Position numbers and translations under genes: made by a program. DNA of 13,971 nt, taken from assembly GCA_050742535.1 (NCBI GenBank), contig JBOGIQ010000138.1:1-13971 (forward strand), read 5' to 3'. The notes under the pieces are model-generated. The model was not told the origin of the DNA. It ran no database searches and saw only the letters and a list, made by a program, of their open reading frames with translations. Shown here piece by piece: positions 1 through 7,374 of the stretch (its first letter is position 1; each line of letters begins with the position of its first letter). Origin of the DNA: Gp6-AA40 sp050742535 (GTDB taxonomy: Bacteria; Acidobacteriota; Vicinamibacteria; Vicinamibacterales; UBA2999).

Positions 1-1968
1 GCCGCACGCCGGCTGGATCCCGGGGCTCCCGCGCTCCATCGCCTGAATCGCACCGAGTACAGCAACGCCATCCGCGATCTCCTGGCGCTCGACGTGGACG
101 TCAGCGCGCTGCTGCCGCCGGACGATTCGACCGCCGGCTTCGACAACATTGCCGACGTCCTTGGCGTTTCTCCCGCGCTCATCGAGGGCTACGTCGCGGC
201 GGCCACGAAGATCAGCCGGCTTGCGGTGGGCGACCCGTCAATCGGCCTCGATCGGGTCGTCTATCGCGTGCCGGGCGATCTGTCGCAGGACGAGCAGCTC
301 GACGGCCTGCCGATCGGCACGCGCGGCGGGATTGTCATTCGTCACACGTTCCCGCTCGACGCGGAATACGACATTCAGGTCGCGCAGGCTGGCGGCGGAG
401 CGCGGCTGGGCGGAGCGCCGCCGGCGGGCGGAGGCGGGCGCGGCGAAGGGCCGTACGTCGCGATTGATGGCGTGCGCGTCCAGGTACAGGGGCGAGGCGC
501 CACGCGCATCCGCGTCACGGCAGGACCCCACACCGTTGCTGCCGCGGCTCTCGCGGGTAACCGGACCGCCGGTGCGGACGGGATCTTCGACATCGCGTCG
601 CGGGCGCCGGGGGTCTCGCAGATCGCCATTGCCGGACCGCACAACGCAACCGGGCCTGGCGATACGCCAAGTCGAAGACGGCTGTTCGTCTGCACGCCTG
701 CCTCGGCCTCGGATGAAGAGCCGTGCGCGCGCCGGATTCTGTCGACGCTTCTGACGCGCGCGTATCGACGACCGGTGGCCCCGTCGGCGCCGGAGATCGC
801 GGCGCCTCTCGAGTTCTACCGTGCCGGACGAAAGGGCGGCAGCTTCGGCGCGGGGATCCAGCGGGCGCTGGCGCGCGTGCTCGTCGATCCGTCGTTCCTG
901 TTCCGGTTCGAGCGCGAGCCTGCCTCCGTCGCCGCCGGCGCGGCTTACCGGGTCAGCGATCTCGAGCTCGCGTCGCGCCTGTCGTTCTTCCTGTGGAGCA
1001 GCATCCCGGACGACGATCTGGTCGCGGTGGCGGCGAAAGGCGCGCTCAAGGACCCGGCGACGCTGGAGCGCCAGGTGCGGCGAATGCTCGCGGATCCGCG
1101 CGCCGACGCGCTTGTCGCCAACTTCGCCGGACAGTGGCTGTTTCTGCGCGAGTTGAAGAACGCGCGGCCGGACGCACCGGGTTTCGACGCCAACCTCCGC
1201 ACCTCGATGCAGCGCGAGACCGAGCTGCTCTTCCGCGCCATCCTGCAGGAGGACCGCAGCGTCGTCGAGCTGCTCGACTCGGACTTCACGTACGTGGACG
1301 AGCGGCTCGCGCGCCACTACGGCGTTGACGGGGTGCGCGGTCCCCGGATGCGCCGCATCACGATACCGGCCGACAGTCCGCGCCGCGGTCTGCTGGGGCA
1401 TGGCAGCATCCTGACGCTCACGTCGGCGGCGAACCGCACGTCGCCCGTCGTCCGCGGCAAGTGGATTCTCGACAACATGCTGGGAACGCCGCCGCCGCAG
1501 CCGCCGCCCGGCGTCGAAACGAACCTCGAAAAGGACCCGCAGCAGGTCAAGGCGACGTCGCTGCGCCAGCGGCTCGAGCAGCATCGCAACAATCCGACAT
1601 GCGCAGCGTGCCACCGGCTGATCGACCCGATCGGCCTGGCACTCGAGAATTTCGATCACACCGGCCGGTGGCGCGAAATGGACGGCCCGATGCGCATCGA
1701 TGCGACCGGACAGCTCGCCGACGGGACGAAGATCACCGGCCCCGATTCGCTGCGGCGGGCGCTGCTGGCGCGGTCCGATGTGTTCGTGAGCGTTGCCGCC
1801 GAAAAGCTCCTGACCTACGCGGTCGGCCGCCCGATGCGGGCCGAGGACATGCCTGCCGTGCGGGCGATGGTCAGAGGCGCCGCGCCCGAGCAGTACAAGT
1901 TGTCGTCGTTGATCCTGCAGACAGTCCGGACGCCGCAATTCCAGATGCGGACCAAAGCCACCAAGTGA
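1..1968 (+). CDS. DUF1587/DUF1595/DUF1592/DUF1588/DUF1585 multidomain exported protein (5' partial)
   Basis: The frame is open from the first base, and the conserved start of DUF1587 (HRLNRTEYSNAIRDLL, nt 37-84) lies upstream of the first possible internal start, a GTG at 94, so the true start is outside the window. Domains in order, all recognised by recall: DUF1587 (about nt 37-200), a beta-rich ligand-binding-like stretch (about 300-690), DUF1595 (about 720-915), DUF1592 (about 940-1330), DUF1588 (about 1380-1680) and DUF1585 (about 1735-1960). DUF1588 carries a CAACH motif at nt 1600-1614, a CxxCH site that could bind haem c but is embedded in the domain. A Gly/Ala/Arg-rich insert lies at about nt 388-441. 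Full-length relatives in Planctomycetes and Acidobacteria often have an N-terminal cytochrome c domain, which cannot be seen here. The family has no proven reaction. It is followed after 11 bases by the DUF1552 gene, its usual partner. Confidence 0.93.
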   Translation, partial: AARRLDPGAPALHRLNRTEYSNAIRDLLALDVDVSALLPPDDSTAGFDNIADVLGVSPALIEGYVAAATKISRLAVGDPSIGLDRVVYRVPGDLSQDEQLDGLPIGTRGGIVIRHTFPLDAEYDIQVAQAGGGARLGGAPPAGGGGRGEGPYVAIDGVRVQVQGRGATRIRVTAGPHTVAAAALAGNRTAGADGIFDIASRAPGVSQIAIAGPHNATGPGDTPSRRRLFVCTPASASDEEPCARRILSTLLTRAYRRPVAPSAPEIAAPLEFYRAGRKGGSFGAGIQRALARVLVDPSFLFRFEREPASVAAGAAYRVSDLELASRLSFFLWSSIPDDDLVAVAAKGALKDPATLERQVRRMLADPRADALVANFAGQWLFLRELKNARPDAPGFDANLRTSMQRETELLFRAILQEDRSVVELLDSDFTYVDERLARHYGVDGVRGPRMRRITIPADSPRRGLLGHGSILTLTSAANRTSPVVRGKWILDNMLGTPPPQPPPGVETNLEKDPQQVKATSLRQRLEQHRNNPTCAACHRLIDPIGLALENFDHTGRWREMDGPMRIDATGQLADGTKITGPDSLRRALLARSDVFVSVAAEKLLTYAVGRPMRAEDMPAVRAMVRGAAPEQYKLSSLILQTVRTPQFQMRTKATK

Positions 1969-1979
1969 GGGCTCGCGCC

Positions 1980-3314
1980 ATGTTCATTTTCAAGAAGCAC
2001 CTGTCGCGTCGAACGTTCCTGCGGGGGACGGGCGCTGTTGTCGCGCTGCCGTTCCTCGATGCGATGGCGCCGGCGCAGACGCCGGTCCGCAACACGGCGG
2101 CGGTGCCGAAAACGCGGTTCGCCTGTTTCTACGTTCCGCATGGCGCGACGATGGACAAGTGGACGCCGGCGACGACCGGCAGCGGCTTCGAGTTCACCGA
2201 GATTCTGAAGCCGCTCGAGCCGTTCCGCGAGCGCGTCAACATCATCAGCGGGCTCGCCCATCCATACGTGGCCGGAGCGGGCGGCGCGGACGTTTCGGCC
2301 GGCGCGAATCACACGCGGGCGGCCGCGGTATTTCTCACCGGCGCGGTGCCAGAGCGAGGCACGCAGGCGCACCTCGGTGTTTCCGTCGATCAGGTGGCCG
2401 CGCGGCAGATCGGCCAGGACACGCCGCTCCCCTCGCTCGAGCTGTCGATCGAGGAATCGGTGCTCGCATGCGAGGCGGCGTTCAGCTGCGCGTATCGCAA
2501 CTCCATCTCGTGGAAGTCGCCCAGCGATCCGCTGCCGATGCAGAACAACCCGCGGCTCGTGTTCGAGAAGCTGTTCGGCGACGGCAACTCCACGGCCGAG
2601 CGGCGGTCGCGCCGGCAGGAATCGCGCAGCCTCCTCGACTCGGTGATGAGCCAGGTCGCGTCGCTGCAGTCCGATCTCGCGCCAAACGACCGGCGGCGGC
2701 TGACGCAGTACCTCGACGACGTGCGCGAAGTGGAACGGCGGATTCAGCGCGCGGAGGCCAGCGTGCGCGACGACCTGACGCTGCCGGAGCAGCCGTCCGG
2801 CGTGCCGGCGACGTTCCAGGAGCATCTGAAGCTGCTGATGGACCTCCAGGTGATCGCGTTCGAGGCCGACATCACGCGCGTGTCGACGCTGATGTTCGCG
2901 CGTGAGCTGAGCGGCGCCGTCTATCCCGAGACGAGCATCCGCGACCCGTTCCACAATCTGTCGCACCACTCGAACGACCGCGGCAACATGGACCGGTTCG
3001 CGCAGTTGAACACGTATCACATGACCAAGTTCGCCTACTTCCTGGAGCGGCTGAAGGCCACCGCCGACGGCGACGGGACGCTGCTCGATCATGCGCTCGT
3101 GCTCTACGGCAGCTCGCTGAGCGACGGCAACCAGCACAACTTCAGCCCGCTGCCGATCGTGCTCGCAGGCGGCGCGTCGGGGCGGTTGAAGGGCGGCCGC
3201 CACCTGCAGTTCGAGAAGGACACGCGGATGTCGAACCTGCTGGCGGCAACGCTCAACACGCTCGGCGTGCCGACGGAGAAGTTCGGCGACGGCACCGGCG
3301 TGCTCGACATCTGA
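1980..3314 (+). CDS. DUF1552 protein, Tat-exported
   Basis: A 444-residue protein starting with ATG at 1980. A GAGGG Shine-Dalgarno at 1967-1971 overlaps the upstream stop codon, 8 bases before the start. The N-terminus has a twin-arginine signal, SRRTFLRGTGA (residues 9-19), followed by a hydrophobic segment and an Ala-rich end near residues 29-33, so export in folded form is expected. The rest matches DUF1552, which is thought to be related to the DUF1501/alkaline-phosphatase-like fold. Conserved features are the FYVPHGATMDKWTP segment near the N-terminus and ALVLYGSSLSDGNQHNFSPLP near the C-terminus. The open frame extends upstream to 1461 inside the DUF1592 gene, but that part is an Arg-rich shadow. 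The DUF1592-DUF1552 gene order is common in Acidobacteria, Planctomycetes and Verrucomicrobia, and the two products probably act together outside the cytoplasm. Biochemical function is unknown. Confidence 0.93.
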   Translation: MFIFKKHLSRRTFLRGTGAVVALPFLDAMAPAQTPVRNTAAVPKTRFACFYVPHGATMDKWTPATTGSGFEFTEILKPLEPFRERVNIISGLAHPYVAGAGGADVSAGANHTRAAAVFLTGAVPERGTQAHLGVSVDQVAARQIGQDTPLPSLELSIEESVLACEAAFSCAYRNSISWKSPSDPLPMQNNPRLVFEKLFGDGNSTAERRSRRQESRSLLDSVMSQVASLQSDLAPNDRRRLTQYLDDVREVERRIQRAEASVRDDLTLPEQPSGVPATFQEHLKLLMDLQVIAFEADITRVSTLMFARELSGAVYPETSIRDPFHNLSHHSNDRGNMDRFAQLNTYHMTKFAYFLERLKATADGDGTLLDHALVLYGSSLSDGNQHNFSPLPIVLAGGASGRLKGGRHLQFEKDTRMSNLLAATLNTLGVPTEKFGDGTGVLDI

Positions 3315-3320
3315 TCTGCC

Positions 3321-4178
3321 ATGAGGATCATTCAAATCGTCTCGACGGCGTTCGTCGTCGCTGCCATGACCGCAATCGGGATCGCGCAGGCTCCTGCGAC
3401 AAAGGCCTTGCCGCTGGAGAACCTCGGTCTCGAACACCTCGACATCATCGTCCCCGACACGTCGGCATCCGCGAGGTTCTACAGCCGCATCTTCAAGTCG
3501 GCGCTGCACCAGCAGCCCGTGCGCGACACGCTGCGCTACTTCATCCTGCTGGGCGATCTGCCCGCGGATCGGCAGGTTGGCTACGTTGCAATTGGCGCCG
3601 CCGGCGAGCGCAAGCCGGCAATCGGACATTACTGCACGCTGGCAAAGGTCTACGACCGTGCGGGTATGGCGACGGCGCTGCAGAGCGCCGGTTTCGGCGT
3701 TGCGGGAGCTGGGCCGACGGGCATGTGGCCCGATCCCGACGGGCTCGAGCTGCAGTTGTTTCAGCTGCCCGCGGGCCTCGTGACGGCGGCCGTCCCCTCG
3801 CCGCTGGACGCCGCGCGCGATGGTCTCCTCACCCCACGCGGCGTGGATCACGTGATGCTGCGCGTCACGAGTCTCGAGAAATCTCTGCCGTACTACCGGC
3901 TCGTCTACGGCCCGTCAGTGGAACGGCCGCGCGATGCGAACGGCCGCGTGTGGCTCCAGCTCGCTCGCAACACGCGCCTTGGTCTCGAGCAGGCGGCAGC
4001 CGGGCAGCCGCCGACCATCAGCCACTACACGATAAAGGTTGCGCCGTTCGACCGCGGCGCGCTCGAGACCCGCGTGCGCGAAGCGGGTGGACGCGTGATC
4101 CCCGCACCGGACGAGCCCGACGTCATCCGCTTCGCCGACAACAACGGCATCGTCGTCGAGGTGAGAGTGGCGGAATAG
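3321..4178 (+). CDS. Exported tandem VOC (glyoxalase/extradiol dioxygenase-like) protein
   Basis: A 285-residue protein, ATG at 3321, only 6 bases after the DUF1552 stop. No clear Shine-Dalgarno is visible, so translational coupling is likely. Residues 1-23 form a Sec-type signal peptide ending in IGIAQA. Two vicinal-oxygen-chelate modules follow. Module 1 (about 36-150) has H39, H103 and E143. Module 2 (about 173-284) has H177, H235 and E280. Both therefore show the H-H-E order and spacing expected of a VOC metal site, as in extradiol dioxygenases and FosA-type enzymes. Relatives of this size often keep only one metal site, so two complete triads are notable. The substrate cannot be read from the sequence: dioxygenase, lyase, isomerase and ligand-binding roles are all possible. 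Export of a VOC protein is uncommon and suggests action in the periplasm with the DUF1592/DUF1552 proteins. Confidence 0.9.
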   Translation: MRIIQIVSTAFVVAAMTAIGIAQAPATKALPLENLGLEHLDIIVPDTSASARFYSRIFKSALHQQPVRDTLRYFILLGDLPADRQVGYVAIGAAGERKPAIGHYCTLAKVYDRAGMATALQSAGFGVAGAGPTGMWPDPDGLELQLFQLPAGLVTAAVPSPLDAARDGLLTPRGVDHVMLRVTSLEKSLPYYRLVYGPSVERPRDANGRVWLQLARNTRLGLEQAAAGQPPTISHYTIKVAPFDRGALETRVREAGGRVIPAPDEPDVIRFADNNGIVVEVRVAE

Positions 4179-4188
4179 CCAGATTCCG

Positions 4189-5079
4189 TCACTTATTCGC
4201 GGCCGGCGGCGCCGGGAAGTACGTCGCCACCCGGTCGTTGAGCGTGAACTCCATGCCCAGGCCGGGGTACTGCTTGAGCACATTCGCGCGCATCTCCGCC
4301 GCGGTCTTCGACCGCGCCACGTTGACGTCCCAGTCCGCGATGTATTTCTTCATGAACTCGATCGACCGCATGTCACGTGTCGCTCCGGGCCCCTCGTGGC
4401 CGGGAATGACGATCGCGGGACCAAGCGCGGTGATCTGAGCGATCGTCCTGAGCCAGTTGTCGCGTGCCTCTGCGCGCGGCACACCGAAGTAGACGTGGTC
4501 GAACACGATGTCTCCGGTGATCACCGCCTTGAGCGACGGTACCCACACAAAGCTGTTGCCCGGACCGTCTGACCCCTGAACGCCACCCGTGATCGGGAAC
4601 TCTTCTCCCTCCAGCGTCAGCACCGGCGTCGCGAGTTCGTCCGGCAGCACCGGCTCGGGACCGGGGATGTTGTTGCCGTACACCGGAAACCAGAACTTCT
4701 GCCGCGCCGGCCAGCCGGTCCTCGCCGCGTTCACCGTCGCCGGCAGCGCAACGATCTTCGCCTCGGGGAACGCCTGCTTCAGCACCGCGAAGCCGAAGAG
4801 ATGGTCCGGGTGCGCGTGCGTCGAATAGATGGTCGTCAGCCTCTTCTTCGTCTCGAGAATCTCGGCCGCGAGCTTGTGCGCCTCGCTGAGCGAGAACTGC
4901 GGGTCGATAACGACCATGTCGCGCTCACCGGTGACCATCGTCGAGTTGACGTCATACCCGACCTGCCCGCGCCCCGTGTGCACCTTCAGCGTGAACTTCG
5001 ATTGCGTCTCCGCGGCGGCCGTGCACAGCAGCACGACCGCGATCGCCACCGAAATCAACTTCGACACCACCTTCGACAT
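4189..5079 (-). CDS. Exported metallo-beta-lactamase-fold hydrolase
   Basis: A 296-residue protein on the minus strand. I place the start at ATG 5079 because AAAGGG (5093-5088) lies 8 bases upstream; an in-frame GTG at 5085 is only 2 bases from that site. Residues 1-23 form a signal peptide (hydrophobic SVAIAVVLLCTAAA). The MBL motif THAHPDH gives H88, H90, D92 and H93; D190 lies in ITGD and H228 in PGHEGPG. The loop that carries the third histidine in classical enzymes reads GSDGPGNS, with Asp171 at the expected position, so the metal site is incomplete by the classical pattern. Relatives I recall with Asp in this loop are uncharacterised MBL hydrolases. The gene converges on the VOC gene with 10 bases between stops and diverges from the esterase gene. 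A hydrolase role (ester, lactone or similar) is likely but the substrate is unknown. Confidence 0.9.
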   Translation of the reverse strand: MSKVVSKLISVAIAVVLLCTAAAETQSKFTLKVHTGRGQVGYDVNSTMVTGERDMVVIDPQFSLSEAHKLAAEILETKKRLTTIYSTHAHPDHLFGFAVLKQAFPEAKIVALPATVNAARTGWPARQKFWFPVYGNNIPGPEPVLPDELATPVLTLEGEEFPITGGVQGSDGPGNSFVWVPSLKAVITGDIVFDHVYFGVPRAEARDNWLRTIAQITALGPAIVIPGHEGPGATRDMRSIEFMKKYIADWDVNVARSKTAAEMRANVLKQYPGLGMEFTLNDRVATYFPAPPAANK

Positions 5080-5249
5080 GCGCACATCCCTTTCAAAACG
5101 TGTCAGGCTCGCCTCACGTTCGCATCGATGATCTGCGGCACCTCAGGCTGAGGGGCGGCAAAAAACAGTCAAAAGCCTCGACAAAACCGGAGCGCGGTGT
5201 GCGGGGCACATGGCATGGTGGGACACTATGGCGACTCCCGGAGGCCGCC
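5080..5249. promoter_or_regulatory. Divergent intergenic region with a short inverted repeat
   Basis: This 170-base gap separates the divergent MBL-hydrolase and esterase genes, so it should hold promoters for both. It contains a perfect inverted repeat, CCTCA-GGC-TGAGG, at 5141-5153, followed by an A-rich stretch (5160-5185) that stands out from the GC-rich surroundings. There is no T-run, so it is not a typical terminator; an operator is possible. I could not identify convincing -35/-10 pairs on either strand. GGAGG at 5240-5244, 5 bases before ATG 5250, is a strong ribosome binding site for the esterase. Confidence 0.4.
5088..5093 (-). promoter_or_regulatory. Ribosome binding site deciding the MBL-hydrolase start
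   Basis: The minus strand reads AAAGGG here, 8 bases before ATG 5079 and 2 bases before GTG 5085. The spacing favours the ATG. Confidence 0.55.
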
Positions 5250-6323
5250 ATGATGCGTCGATTCCGTGTGTGCGTACCGTTCCTCGCGCTGCTGACGTTC
5301 ACGATCGCGCCAGATCAACCCGTCGGGGGTCAGCAGCCGGCACCGGCAAAGGGGACGCTGGAGCGCATAACAGTCCACGGCCGTGCGCTCGAGGGCAACC
5401 TGGAAGGCGATTCGCCGGATCGACCTGTCGTCGTCTACCTGCCCCCCAGCTACGCGCGCGAGACGAATCGCCGTTACCCGGTGCTCTACTTCCTCCACGG
5501 CTACACGGCGACGGCCGAGGCCTACGTCAAGTCGCTCGCGATTCCGGACTCGATCGATAGAGCGATCGCCGCCGGTGCCCGCGAGATGATCGTCGTCATT
5601 CCCGACGCGTTCACGAAGTACAGCGGCAGCATGTTCTCGAACTCGCCGACCACCGGGTTCTGGGAGACATTCGTCGCCGATGACCTGACGGCGTTCATCG
5701 ACAAGCGGTACAGGACCATCGCCTCGCGAAACGGCCGCGGCCTCGCCGGGCACTCGATGGGCGGCTACGGCACGATGCGTATCGGCATGAAGCAGGCACA
5801 CGCCTTCGGCGCGCTGTACGCCATGAGCTCATGCTGCCTGATGAACGACCCGGCTGCCGGACGCGGCGGCGCAGCCGGTCGCGGCGAGGCCGGTCGCGGC
5901 GCGCCCCAGGGCCGCGGCGCCGCTCAAGACGCAGGCCAGGGCCGCGGCGGCGGCATGGCCAACGCGCTGTCCGCACAGGCGGCGGCGTGGGCGCCCAACC
6001 CGAAGCACCCGCCGCAGTTCTTCGACCTGCCGACGCAGGACGGCGAGATCCAGCCGCTCGTTGCCGCAAAGTGGGTCGCCAACTCGCCGCTCGTCTTCGT
6101 CGATCAGTACGTGCCGTCGCTCCGATCGATGCGTGCGGTCGCGCTCGACATCGGCAACCAGGATCCGTTCGTCGCTACCAACCGCCAGCTCGCCGACGCG
6201 CTGACGCGCCTCGACGTGCCGCACACGATCGAGGTGTACGAGGGCGATCACGGCAACCGCATCCGCGAGCGGTTCGAGACGCACGTGCTGCCGTTCTTCT
6301 CGGGGCACCTGACGACCCCGTGA
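5250..6323 (+). CDS. Secreted alpha/beta-hydrolase esterase (putative esterase, PF00756 type)
   Basis: A 357-residue protein. ATG 5250 is chosen because GGAGG lies 5 bases upstream and a signal-like N-terminus follows (MMRRFRVCVPFLALLTFTIA). The frame is open upstream to 5100 but that stretch is not signal-like. The fold resembles the esterase D/antigen 85/feruloyl-esterase group: YPVLYFLHGYT supplies the oxyanion region, Ser169 is in GHSMGG, Asp305 is in IGNQDPF and His334 is in GDHGN, giving a complete catalytic triad. A Gly/Arg/Ala-rich insert (about residues 202-235) sits between the nucleophile strand and the Asp loop, where a cap or lid would be; it looks disordered. The next gene starts inside this stop codon (4-base overlap), so the two are co-translated. 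An exported carboxyl-ester hydrolase is a safe call; the ester attacked is unknown. Confidence 0.92.
   Translation: MMRRFRVCVPFLALLTFTIAPDQPVGGQQPAPAKGTLERITVHGRALEGNLEGDSPDRPVVVYLPPSYARETNRRYPVLYFLHGYTATAEAYVKSLAIPDSIDRAIAAGAREMIVVIPDAFTKYSGSMFSNSPTTGFWETFVADDLTAFIDKRYRTIASRNGRGLAGHSMGGYGTMRIGMKQAHAFGALYAMSSCCLMNDPAAGRGGAAGRGEAGRGAPQGRGAAQDAGQGRGGGMANALSAQAAAWAPNPKHPPQFFDLPTQDGEIQPLVAAKWVANSPLVFVDQYVPSLRSMRAVALDIGNQDPFVATNRQLADALTRLDVPHTIEVYEGDHGNRIRERFETHVLPFFSGHLTTP
5853..5954 (+). repeat. Coding low-complexity Gly-Arg-Ala repeat with a 15-base period
   Basis: Inside the esterase gene, GCCGGTCGCGGCG occurs at 5874-5886 and again at 5889-5901, a 15-base tandem period that encodes AGRGE-AGRGA. 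Degenerate GRG units continue to 5954. The reading frame is intact, so this is an in-frame expansion. Confidence 0.8.
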
Positions 6324-7354
6324 CTCGGATCCTCCTCCCTGTCGCCGCCGGTCTGGTGACGATCGCAGCGTCGCTGCACCTGGTAGGACTCCCCCGCGCC
6401 GCCGGCGCCCAGACCAGTCGCGACAGAGCGTCGGCGATGCGCACGCTGTGGGGCGATCCGGACCTGCAGGGTGAATGGACGGCTGAAGGCGAGTACGGCG
6501 TGCCGTTCGAGCGGGCGCCGCAGTTCGGCACGCGGCAGTTCCTCACCGACGAGGAATATGCGAAGCGGCTCGAAGACGTCCGGATCCGCGACGAGCGCGA
6601 TCTGGCGCCGGTGGACGTCCTCTCAGGAAAGGTGGACGCGCCGAATGCGCCGATACCGCACTGGCGCGAGTACAACACGACCTCTCGTCGTACCTCGCTG
6701 GTAATCGATCCTCCAAACGGACGACTCCCGGCGCGAATACCGACAGCCCGACCGGTTCCCGCGCAGCGCTGTGGCAGCCTGCAACGCGGCGAGCCGTGCG
6801 ACAGCTACGAGGATTACGGGCTCGGCGTCCGGTGCATCGTGCACGGCGGAGGCTTTCCCGACGCGATGTTTCCAGCGGTTTACAACGCCAACTTCCGCAT
6901 CGTCCAGACGCCGGGAGCCGTGGCGATCGTCTACGAGCTGATTCACGACACCCGCGTGATTCCGATCGACTCGTCCGCACCGCGACAGCCGCTGCTCTCG
7001 CCCGCGATCCGGATGTACATGGGTGCGGCGCGTGGACGCTGGGACGGGACAACGCTGGTTGTTGAAACAACCAACCTGAAGGCCAATACCCGCGGGGCAT
7101 CGCCCGGGCTGCGGCTGATGGAACGCTTCACCCGCACGACGCGGGACACGATTCAGTACCAGGTCACCTTCGACGATCCCGCCACGTGGACGGCGCCCTG
7201 GACCGCAGCGCTCGACCTGAAGGCGCGGCGGGATGATGCGGGCGTCTTCGAGTACGCATGCCACGAGGGGAACTACGGCATGCGGTACATGCTGGCGGCG
7301 TCGCGCCTGCAGGATCGCCCCGCCGCGAGCGACGCGCCCGCGCGGAAACCCTGA
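6320..7354 (+). CDS. Exported protein of an unnamed acidobacterial family (WDGTTLVVET type)
   Basis: A 344-residue protein. The start is GTG 6320, which overlaps the esterase stop in the sequence GTGA and is followed directly by a signal peptide (VTRILLPVAAGLVTIAASLH, cleavage probably near AGAQ at residues 28-31). The frame is open back to 5831, but that part is an Arg-rich shadow of the esterase. Family landmarks seen: WGDPDLQGEWT after the signal peptide, a mid-region AVYNANFRIVQTPG, GRWDGTTLVVETTNL, LMERFTR, and a C-terminal FEYACHEGNYGMRYML. I recognise these from many exported Acidobacteria proteins that occur as large paralog sets, but I know of no assigned function. Four cysteines are present after the signal peptide (CGS, PCDS, RCIV, YACHE), which could form disulfides. 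The next gene, 20 bases downstream, is a divergent relative. Confidence 0.85.
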   Translation: MTRILLPVAAGLVTIAASLHLVGLPRAAGAQTSRDRASAMRTLWGDPDLQGEWTAEGEYGVPFERAPQFGTRQFLTDEEYAKRLEDVRIRDERDLAPVDVLSGKVDAPNAPIPHWREYNTTSRRTSLVIDPPNGRLPARIPTARPVPAQRCGSLQRGEPCDSYEDYGLGVRCIVHGGGFPDAMFPAVYNANFRIVQTPGAVAIVYELIHDTRVIPIDSSAPRQPLLSPAIRMYMGAARGRWDGTTLVVETTNLKANTRGASPGLRLMERFTRTTRDTIQYQVTFDDPATWTAPWTAALDLKARRDDAGVFEYACHEGNYGMRYMLAASRLQDRPAASDAPARKP

Positions 7355-7374
7355 CTTGCGAGGGAATCTCGTCT

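Noticed and set aside
1600..1614. CAACH motif read as proof of a c-type cytochrome
   Set aside because: The motif is a conserved part of DUF1588 and no cytochrome c fold surrounds it; haem binding is possible but not shown.
238..1938. Minus-strand open frame of 566 codons opposite the DUF1592 gene
   Set aside because: Arg-rich composition without any recognisable motif; the plus strand encodes a clear multidomain protein.
1815..3851. Minus-strand open frame of 678 codons opposite the DUF1552 and VOC genes
   Set aside because: It is Arg/His/Val-rich without domains or signal, crosses two recognised genes and mirrors their codon bias, as expected for an antisense shadow in GC-rich DNA.
5831..6319. 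Upstream extension of the 6320-7354 gene within the esterase gene
   Set aside because: The extension is Arg/Pro-rich out-of-frame esterase sequence, and a signal peptide begins right at GTG 6320.
7359..7371. CGAG-GGAAT-CTCG hairpin over the ribosome binding site of the 7375 gene
   Set aside because: A 4-base stem is too weak to support a regulatory claim.
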